In this document: positions 5,443-9,900 of the stretch, piece after piece
Layout: every line of letters starts with the position of its first letter
Numbering within the stretch: position 1 is the first letter of the stretch
Origin: a bacterium
GTDB taxonomy: Bacteria; Patescibacteriota; Minisyncoccia; Phycocordibacterales; SBAW01
Direction: 5' to 3'
DNA: 10,504 nt
NCBI GenBank assembly: GCA_030647845.1
Contig: JAUSIO010000033.1
Span: forward strand, 1-10,504
Program-made: the position numbers and the translations under genes
The notes under the pieces: model-generated
The model's database searches: none
Told to the model about the DNA's origin: nothing
The model's input: only the letters and a program-made list of their open reading frames with translations

Positions 5443-6045
5443 ATGATAGGCAAACTGACAGGACACTTCGACGGCACAACGCCAGACGGGTTGGTGCGTG
5501 TCGAGGTCGGCGGTGTGGGATACGTCGTGCGCGTGTCTTTAGTAACACTGGCGGAACTTAACCCTTCGACTACGCTCAGGACGAATAGCGACATATCGCT
5601 ATTCGTCCACACGGCCGTGCGCGAAGACACAATAGACTTATACGGCTTCCCGAGCGAAGATGGGTTGGCGTTTTTTAAACAACTGATGAGTGTCTCCGGC
5701 ATCGGCCCCAAGACCGCGCTCGGGGTGATGAGCGTCGCCGACCTCGCGACGCTCAAGGGCACAATTGCGCGCGGCGACGCAACCACTTTGACCCGCGTAT
5801 TTGGCATCGGCAAAAAAAATGCCGAGCGTTTGGTGGTCGAACTGCGAGACAAGCTCGCGAACGCAGTTCAAAGCCCTTCGACTGCGCTCGGGGCAACGTC
5901 AGACGTCGAGGTGCTCGAAGCCTTGATGGCACTCGGCTACCGCGCCGATGAGGCGCGCGCGGCACTCAAAGACGCCACGGGGGCAAGCACACGAGAGCGG
6001 CTTGCGGCGGCACTCAAACAACTCGGCACACGGAAAAAGATATGA
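5443..6045 (+). CDS. ruvA: Holliday junction branch migration protein RuvA
   Basis: This 200-residue protein has the three RuvA domains. The OB-fold domain I starts MIGKLTGHFDG and VEVGGVGYVVRV and ends VREDTIDLYGF. Domain II has two helix-hairpin-helix DNA-binding motifs, SVSGIGPKTALG (about 84-95) and VFGIGKKNAERLV (about 120-132). The C-terminal domain III (EVLEALMALGYRADEARAAL) normally contacts RuvB. A RuvA tetramer holds the four-way junction while RuvB drives branch migration; ruvB is not in this window. Two copies of a dispersed repeat lie in frame: residues 41-47 (PSTTLRT) in an OB-fold loop and residues 145-150 (PSTALG) in the flexible linker to domain III. Both are positions likely to tolerate insertion. 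The start of murE overlaps its stop (ATGA). Confidence 0.95.
   Translation: MIGKLTGHFDGTTPDGLVRVEVGGVGYVVRVSLVTLAELNPSTTLRTNSDISLFVHTAVREDTIDLYGFPSEDGLAFFKQLMSVSGIGPKTALGVMSVADLATLKGTIARGDATTLTRVFGIGKKNAERLVVELRDKLANAVQSPSTALGATSDVEVLEALMALGYRADEARAALKDATGASTRERLAAALKQLGTRKKI
5562..5580 (+). repeat. Dispersed repeat inserted in frame in ruvA, copy 1
   Basis: CCCTTCGACTACGCTCAGG encodes RuvA residues around 41-46 (PSTTLR). Compared with E. coli RuvA from memory, the segment between the EL and LFVH positions is about five residues longer here. Confidence 0.7.
5579..5608. repeat. Perfect hairpin joined to ruvA repeat copy 1
   Basis: The arms GGACGAATAGCGA (5579-5591) and TCGCTATTCGTCC (5596-5608) form a perfect 13-bp stem with loop CATA. 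It overlaps the last two bases of the CCCTTCGAC repeat, and its second arm encodes the conserved SLFV strand of the OB fold. Confidence 0.8.
5874..5893 (+). repeat. Dispersed repeat inserted in frame in ruvA, copy 2
   Basis: CCCTTCGACTGCGCTCGGGG encodes PSTALG in the linker between RuvA domains II and III. It is a diverged copy of the repeat at 5562 and has no strong hairpin next to it. Confidence 0.6.
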
Positions 6046-7367
6046 AGCGCTTCATTCCAAAAAAATTGCTCAACCTCTACCACCTTTTGTGGGCATATGG
6101 GGGGGCATTGTGGTACGGCTTCCCGTCTAAAAAACTCTTTGTCATCGCCGTAACCGGCACCAAGGGCAAATCAACAGTGGCCGAGCTTATCCGCGCGATA
6201 CTTGCCGAGGCTGGGTATACCGTTGCGCTCGCTTCGACTATCCGCTTCTGCATAGGGCAAGAGAGTACGCCCAACTTGTTTAAAATGACGATGCCGGGTC
6301 GGGCCTACCTCCAGCAGTTTTTGCGCAAAGCAGTTACCGCTGGCTGTACGCATGCGGTTGTCGAGATGACGTCCGAAGGTGCCGTACAATTTCGCCACAA
6401 AGGCATCGCGCTTGATGCGCTGGTGTTTACTAACCTACAGCCCGAGCACCTAGAGTCGCACGGAGGCATCGAGCACTACGCCGCCGTAAAACTGTCGCTT
6501 GCAAAACACTTGAAAAAATCGAGCAAACGCCCGCGCTATATCGTTGCAAATATAGACGACGCGTATGGCGCAAAATTTCTAGAGGCGGCGGTTGAAGTGT
6601 GCGTGCCATTCTCTTTGAGCGATGCCGAGCCCTACACTGCAGACGACCGCTCGGTGCGGTTTGTGTACAAACGGGAAGAACTTTTTACTGCACCCTTGCC
6701 GGGATTGTTTAACCTCAAAAATATTCTCGCGGCGATGGCGCTGTGCGACGGTATAGGAATTCCACACGAAAAAATAAAACGCGCGCTGGAACATATCGAG
6801 CCCATAGCGGGGCGCGCCGAGTATGTGGAGCGTGGACAAAACTTTAGTGTCGTGGTCGACTACGCGCACACCCCAGACTCGCTACGTGCACTGTACGAAA
6901 CATTTGCGTCACCGCAAAGGACCGTCCTTGGAGAGCCCCGTCTTAAGGACGGTCCTTTGCGGCAAATCATTTGCGTTTTAGGCAACACCGGCGGCGGCCG
7001 CGACACATGGAAGCGCCCTCTGATGGGCGCCATAGCCGAGGAACATTGCTCGCAGGTTATTTTGACCAACGAAGACCCGTATGACGAGAACCCGCGTGCA
7101 ATACTCGACGCCATGCGTTCGGGGATGAAACGCGAGCCCACCGTGATCCTCGACCGGCGCGAGGCAATAGCGCACGCACTGGCGTTGGCGCAAACCCTTC
7201 GACAGGCTCAGGGTGATCAAAACATAGCTGTTTTGATCACTGGCAAAGGCACCGACCCATATATTATGGGGCCCCGTGGTTCCAAACAACCGTGGAGCGA
7301 CAAAGTGGTCGCCGAAGAAGAGTTGGATAAACTGCTTCACAAAAAAGTGCCGAGTGCGGTAGTATAG
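6042..7367 (+). CDS. murE: Mur ligase, UDP-MurNAc-tripeptide synthetase MurE-like
   Basis: This 441-residue, cytoplasmic, ATP-dependent ligase adds the third amino acid to the peptidoglycan stem peptide. The P-loop GTKGKST is at 39-45, and EMTSEGAVQFRH (108-119) and FTNLQPEHLESHGGIEHY (129-146) match MurE segments that bind UDP-MurNAc-dipeptide and metal. Lys150 or Lys155 corresponds to the carbamylated lysine region. NLKNILAA (224-231), GRAEYVERG (257-265) and DYAHTPDSL (273-281) complete the central domain, and the C-terminal domain holds VLGNTGGGRD and LITGKGTD. The N-terminal UDP-binding domain of classical MurE (about 490 residues) is nearly absent. The DNPR box that selects meso-diaminopimelate is replaced by EDPY (344-347), so the added residue cannot be predicted. 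Two palindromic insertions are present, at residues 291-307 and 385-391. The start overlaps the ruvA stop. Confidence 0.88.
   Translation: MKRFIPKKLLNLYHLLWAYGGALWYGFPSKKLFVIAVTGTKGKSTVAELIRAILAEAGYTVALASTIRFCIGQESTPNLFKMTMPGRAYLQQFLRKAVTAGCTHAVVEMTSEGAVQFRHKGIALDALVFTNLQPEHLESHGGIEHYAAVKLSLAKHLKKSSKRPRYIVANIDDAYGAKFLEAAVEVCVPFSLSDAEPYTADDRSVRFVYKREELFTAPLPGLFNLKNILAAMALCDGIGIPHEKIKRALEHIEPIAGRAEYVERGQNFSVVVDYAHTPDSLRALYETFASPQRTVLGEPRLKDGPLRQIICVLGNTGGGRDTWKRPLMGAIAEEHCSQVILTNEDPYDENPRAILDAMRSGMKREPTVILDRREAIAHALALAQTLRQAQGDQNIAVLITGKGTDPYIMGPRGSKQPWSDKVVAEEELDKLLHKKVPSAVV
6912..6962. repeat. Long perfect inverted repeat inserted in murE
   Basis: Arms 6912-6929 and 6945-6962 are perfectly complementary over 18 bp with a 15-nt loop. 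Each arm is itself nearly palindromic (AAGGAC-n-GTCCTT). It encodes MurE residues 291-307, a charged stretch with no counterpart I recall in other MurE proteins, between the DYAHTPDS helix and the VLGN strand. Confidence 0.8.
7195..7213 (+). repeat. Dispersed repeat inserted in frame in murE
   Basis: CCCTTCGACAGGCTCAGGG encodes TLRQAQG (385-391) of MurE, just before the conserved VLITGKG strand. It is the cleanest copy of the repeat in the window. Its complement would read LSLSKG, a peptide signature of this repeat that I recall from many genomes. Confidence 0.7.
7213..7240. repeat. Perfect hairpin joined to the murE repeat
   Basis: GTGATCAAAACA (7213-7224) and TGTTTTGATCAC (7229-7240) form a perfect 12-bp stem with loop TAGC. 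It starts on the last G of the repeat, as in ruvA copy 1. The second arm encodes the conserved strand AVLIT. Confidence 0.8.
7360..7365 (+). promoter_or_regulatory. -10 box, leaderless promoter
   Basis: TAGTAT ends six bases before the ATG at 7372 and overlaps the stop of murE. No good -35 is visible. Confidence 0.4.
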
Positions 7368-7371
7368 AGCC

Positions 7372-7608
7372 ATGGCAGAAGCACCAAGCGCACCTCCGAG
7401 CGGCCACCCGTACGAAGTAGCGCTGTTTCTTGCCGTGATACTCTTGGTACTCGGCGCCTTGTGGTGGGTGCGCGGCGGTCCGCAACATACGAGTATACAA
7501 AGTATGTTTTTACAGGGTCAGTCTGCGACCAGCACCGCACAGCAAAACGTACCGCAACCGCCAGCATCGTACACTCCCACCACGTACGACCCTCCTTACA
7601 CCTATTAG
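7372..7608 (+). CDS. Small single-helix membrane protein, unknown
   Basis: This 78-residue protein begins with a Pro/Ser/Ala-rich head (AEAPSAPPSGHPYE), followed by one strong membrane helix (about 16-34, VALFLAVILLVLGALWWV) and a polar tail of about 44 residues rich in Gln, Ser, Thr and Pro, ending in repeated Tyr-Thr-Pro elements. It has no cysteine and no catalytic motif. I do not recognise a family. It sits four bases after murE and five before the DoxX-like gene on the same strand. A TAGTAT -10 box six bases before the ATG suggests its own leaderless start. The coding call rests on the clean membrane helix, tight packing between two genes and an open frame from a well placed start. Confidence 0.65.
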   Translation: MAEAPSAPPSGHPYEVALFLAVILLVLGALWWVRGGPQHTSIQSMFLQGQSATSTAQQNVPQPPASYTPTTYDPPYTY

Positions 7609-7613
7609 CTACT

Positions 7614-8015
7614 ATGCTCAACCCATTTCCACAACTACTTGACTTTGCTTTTTTTGCTCCGCTATTGTTGCGCGTTGCGGTGGCAATTGTCTTGATGTAT
7701 CTCGCATATAAACTCGTATGTGCACAGGGCGAAATAACAAAAATAAGATTCCCTATTCTCGGCAAACCGGGCGCGTGGCTCGTGTGGGCGCGCGCAACCA
7801 TCGAGGTGTTAGTAGCGCTGGCGTTGTTGCTCGGCTACTATACGCAGATAGCGGCAGGCGTCGCGATGGTTCTTGCAATAAAACACTTCGTCTTCGCTCG
7901 GCGATACCCTACCATCATCCCGCTCTCGCGTGCTACATATAGCTTGCTCTTTGTAATCTGCTTGTCGCTCCTCTTGACCGGCGCAGGAGCGTGGGCTATA
8001 GACATACCTCTGTAA
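7614..8015 (+). CDS. DoxX-like four-helix membrane protein
   Basis: From the ATG at 7614 the product is 133 residues with four hydrophobic segments at about 13-37, 54-75, 77-95 and 106-128. The spacing and the ending GAGAWAIDIPL, close to the GxGxxSxD-type end of the DoxX/DUF4870-like family, support a DoxX-type protein. The start is set by the first ATG ahead of the hydrophobic region; an open frame upstream to 7461 overlaps the preceding gene and is rejected. DoxX proteins are inner-membrane components linked elsewhere to redox or thiol homeostasis; here no partner is adjacent and function is unknown. A -10-like TATTAG (7603-7608) overlaps the stop of the previous gene and ends five bases before the ATG. 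Confidence 0.75.
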   Translation: MLNPFPQLLDFAFFAPLLLRVAVAIVLMYLAYKLVCAQGEITKIRFPILGKPGAWLVWARATIEVLVALALLLGYYTQIAAGVAMVLAIKHFVFARRYPTIIPLSRATYSLLFVICLSLLLTGAGAWAIDIPL

Positions 8016-8026
8016 AAACGCTCGTA

Positions 8027-8035
8027 TGCTACAAT
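8027..8035 (+). promoter_or_regulatory. Extended -10 promoter of the 8044-9157 operon, leaderless
   Basis: TGCTACAAT fits TG-n-TACAAT and ends eight bases before the ATG at 8044. This argues that the operon starts at 8044 and not at the in-frame ATG at 8026, which lies upstream of the predicted transcription start. Confidence 0.6.
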
Positions 8036-8043
8036 TGCAGAAT

Positions 8044-8313
8044 ATGAACGATCTCGCAAAAAATATGCCGTTTGAGGAAATCGCCAAGAAAGGCGAGGCA
8101 ATTTATGAAAGAGACAAAGCGTTCTACGAGCCACAAGAAAATGGAAAGTTTTTGGCTATAGAAACAGACTCGGGTAGAAAGTATATTGCGAGTACTAGTG
8201 CAGAGGCTCTTGAAAAGGCACGGGAAGAAAACCCGGGTAAACTGTTCTACTTGGTTAAGATAGGTTTTACATCCGTCGAAACGCTATCACATTCTATACT
8301 CCACCGAGCATGA
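8044..8313 (+). CDS. Small soluble protein of unknown function paired with the protease gene
   Basis: The product is 89 residues from the ATG at 8044; the ATG at 8026 would add six residues but lies within the promoter. It has an amphipathic N-terminal helix (FEEIAKKGEAIYERDK, 10-25), then GKFLAIETDSGRKYIASTSAEALEKAREENPGKLFYLVKIG. This is a short beta hairpin, a helix and a strand, of the form seen in small proteins (DUF5678-like, from memory) encoded just upstream of retropepsin-like proteases in several prokaryotes. It has no enzymatic motif. Its stop overlaps the start of the protease gene by four bases (ATGA), so the two are translationally coupled and probably act together, for example as an adaptor or substrate. 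That functional link is inference. Confidence 0.75.
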   Translation: MNDLAKNMPFEEIAKKGEAIYERDKAFYEPQENGKFLAIETDSGRKYIASTSAEALEKAREENPGKLFYLVKIGFTSVETLSHSILHRA

Positions 8314-8687
8314 TTAAAGGATTTTTTCTCCCCGATGCACCTGACGTGCCAGTCTTTCCTCTTTTTGTATCGTGGGGCGAATCGGTTATTTCCGGATATT
8401 TTATTTTAGACACCGGTTCGACCGGAGACTTAAAAGTAAGCCCGGAAACGGCTGTTGAGTTGGGGCTTGAACCGTTGAGTGTAGGGAAAATCACGATTGC
8501 AAATGGGCAGACAGTTAAAGTTCCAGTCGCACTCGCCTACGCCTTGATGGAAGGGGTGAGAAATCCTGTTTCTGTTGTGATAGAAGACGGGGCCCAGCTC
8601 GCTGGTATAGGACTCTTAACAAAATTTGGTTACACCGCGGTTGTGGATTGCAAAAACAGGACAGTAGAATTGACTAAAACTCTATGA
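8310..8687 (+). CDS. Retropepsin-like (clan AA) aspartic protease
   Basis: This 125-residue soluble protein has the single-lobe aspartic protease pattern: strand SGYFILDTGSTG with catalytic Asp34-Thr35-Gly36, a long loop region with ITIANGQTVKVPVAL (61-75), and AGIGLLTKFGYTAVVDCKNRTVEL (98-121), where GIGLL is the hydrophobic-hydrophobic-Gly element of the fold. One DTG motif per chain means it must dimerise to be active. No signal peptide or membrane segment is present, so the protease is cytoplasmic. It is sandwiched with four-base overlaps between a small unknown gene and a SpoU methyltransferase gene. Substrate unknown. Confidence in fold and catalytic motif is high; activity is inferred. 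Confidence 0.85.
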   Translation: MIKGFFLPDAPDVPVFPLFVSWGESVISGYFILDTGSTGDLKVSPETAVELGLEPLSVGKITIANGQTVKVPVALAYALMEGVRNPVSVVIEDGAQLAGIGLLTKFGYTAVVDCKNRTVELTKTL

Positions 8688-9157
8688 GAGGATGTGTGCT
8701 TGTTCTCCATAATATCCGCAGTGTGTATAATGTCGGGTCGATATTTCGCACTGCCGATGCGGCGGGAGTTGAGAAAATTTTGTTGTGTGGCTACACGCCG
8801 ACACCGCTGGACCGATTTGGGCGGCTCCGGAGTGATTTTAATAAAGTCTCGCTTGGTGCCGAAAAAAGTGTCGAGTGGGAGCAGTGTAAAACACTTGCCA
8901 CTGCAATCAAAAAACTAAAGCAAGAAAACTTTTTGATTCTTGCAATTGAGCAGAGCAAAAACTCAACCTCCCTTTTTGACTATCACCCACCTAAAAATCA
9001 ACCAATCGCAATAATCCTCGGCAACGAAGTGCGCGGCATCTCGCCCGCCTCTCTCAAACACGCCGATGCAATCCTCGAAATCCCCATGCGCGGCAGTAAA
9101 GAATCACTCAATGTCTCTGTCACTGCAGGCATTGCGCTGTTTACGCTACTGCGCTAA
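8684..9157 (+). CDS. SpoU/TrmH-family RNA 2'-O-methyltransferase
   Basis: This 157-residue protein is a minimal SPOUT methyltransferase with the three SpoU motifs: HNIRSVYNVGSIFRTADAAG (9-28, Asn16 and Arg22), IAIILGNEVRGIS (108-120, Glu115) and IPMRGSKESLNVSVTAGIALF (133-153). The deep trefoil knot that binds S-adenosylmethionine lies in the last two. There is no N-terminal RNA-binding extension, as in TrmL-type enzymes of about the same size, which act as dimers on tRNA position 34; the loop RFGRLRSDFNKVSLGAEKSVEW (44-65) is a lineage variation. The target, tRNA or rRNA ribose, cannot be decided. The ATG overlaps the protease stop (ATGA), making it the third gene of a coupled operon. Nothing terminator-like follows on this strand. 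Confidence 0.88.
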   Translation: MRGCVLVLHNIRSVYNVGSIFRTADAAGVEKILLCGYTPTPLDRFGRLRSDFNKVSLGAEKSVEWEQCKTLATAIKKLKQENFLILAIEQSKNSTSLFDYHPPKNQPIAIILGNEVRGISPASLKHADAILEIPMRGSKESLNVSVTAGIALFTLLR

Positions 9158-9186
9158 AAAATTTGTCCGCCTATTTTGTGATAAAG

Positions 9187-9215
9187 AAAAAAACCCTCTG
9201 GATTTCTCCTTCGGG
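9187..9215 (-). terminator. Probable intrinsic terminator of the 9216-9665 gene
   Basis: Read on the minus strand: CCC GAA GGA-GAAA-TCC AGA GGG followed by seven T. The stem is interrupted by an internal loop but the T tract is good, and it begins directly after the TGA stop. On the plus strand it could weakly affect the SpoU transcript. Confidence 0.5.
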
Positions 9216-9665
9216 TCAAGTTGTTTGCACTCCAACTAGTTCTCGAATCCTGTTCATCAGGCCGACAACAATAGCCCAGTGTTCGGCTGAGAGTGTCGGG
9301 TTCTGGTAAAAGGTACCTCTTGGCTTTTCGAGTGTGACCATTCTAGAATCTTTTAGAGTAAACTTTATCCCTACTTTTCGAGGAACATAAATATTTACAG
9401 TCTCAACAATCCAGCCTTCATTTATTGTGCGGTGGTACAAGATACTCGAAGTCCCATCTAAGAACTGAAAATTTTGTGCTCCTGGATATTGCTGGGCAGG
9501 AATATCGGGGCTATGTACTCGTTTTTTATCGTTGAGAACCGAGCCGAGATCCTCAAATGTGAGGTGCTGTCTTGCTCCGATAATCCATCCCCATTTCGGT
9601 TTAAAAAGATGAGTGGCACTAAGCACAACCACGATAGGCAACACAAACCACAACATATTGTCCAT
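9216..9665 (-). CDS. Membrane-anchored protein of unknown function
   Basis: This 149-residue protein starts at the ATG at 9665. That start is fixed by a strong Shine-Dalgarno (GGAGG, then five bases, then ATG) on the minus strand; a TTG one codon upstream is less likely. One N-terminal membrane helix (about 4-20, MLWFVLPIVVVLSATHL) is followed by a basic patch and a mostly beta soluble domain with alternating strands (ILYHRTINEGWIVETVNIYVP, IKFTLKDSRMVTLE) and a C-terminal helix (HWAIVVGLMNRIRELVG). I do not recognise the family; no catalytic motif is evident. It is the only gene in the window with a clear Shine-Dalgarno sequence, and it lies between convergent or divergent tRNA and operon neighbours as an isolated unit. 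It may be a recently acquired gene. Confidence 0.65.
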   Translation of the reverse strand: MDNMLWFVLPIVVVLSATHLFKPKWGWIIGARQHLTFEDLGSVLNDKKRVHSPDIPAQQYPGAQNFQFLDGTSSILYHRTINEGWIVETVNIYVPRKVGIKFTLKDSRMVTLEKPRGTFYQNPTLSAEHWAIVVGLMNRIRELVGVQTT

Positions 9666-9787
9666 CAAGTCCTCCGTCCAGGAAGCTTTAGAATTCGACT
9701 GAACCCAATCTACTCTTTGTACAGGGAGAAAGCAAGCTTGTGCAGCTTACTAGCTCCACAAATTATATTAAGTACTCATACACTGTA

Positions 9788-9816
9788 TTGAAACCAGAAC
9801 CTGCATGTGATACCTT
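9788..9816 (+). promoter_or_regulatory. Probable promoter of tRNA-Lys
   Basis: TTGAAA (9788-9793), 17 nt, TACCTT (9811-9816), with TGA before the -10 as an extended element. The start site would be next to the tRNA 5' end at 9827. The -10 is also one arm of TACCTT-AAA-AAGGTA (9811-9825), a small hairpin. Confidence 0.45.
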
Positions 9817-9826
9817 AAAAAGGTAG

Positions 9827-9899
9827 CCGCCCGTAGCTCAGTTGGTAGAGCAGGTGCCTTTTAAGCATCGGGTCGCAGGTTCGAGCCCTGCCGGGCGGA
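9827..9899 (+). tRNA. tRNA-Lys(TTT), no encoded CCA
   Basis: The cloverleaf is 73 nt: acceptor CCGCCCG/CGGGCGG, D stem GCTC/GAGC, anticodon arm GGTGC-CTTTTAA-GCATC (anticodon TTT), T arm GCAGG-TTCGAGC-CCTGC and discriminator A followed by CATG. The first acceptor pair is C1-G72, uncommon in bacterial tRNA-Lys. The start codon of the next gene follows after one base. Confidence 0.95.
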
Positions 9900-9900
9900 C

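Noticed and set aside
6860..7373. Long antisense frames opposite murE
   Set aside because: High-GC coding DNA gives long mirror frames; the plus-strand MurE motifs are unambiguous.
7461..7613. Upstream extension of the DoxX-like gene
   Set aside because: It overlaps the 7372-7608 gene in another frame and lacks hydrophobic character; the ATG at 7614 starts directly before helix 1.
8026..8043. ATG at 8026 as the start of the small protein gene
   Set aside because: It lies in an extended -10 element (8027-8035), and the resulting extra six residues are not typical; the ATG at 8044 fits the predicted start site.
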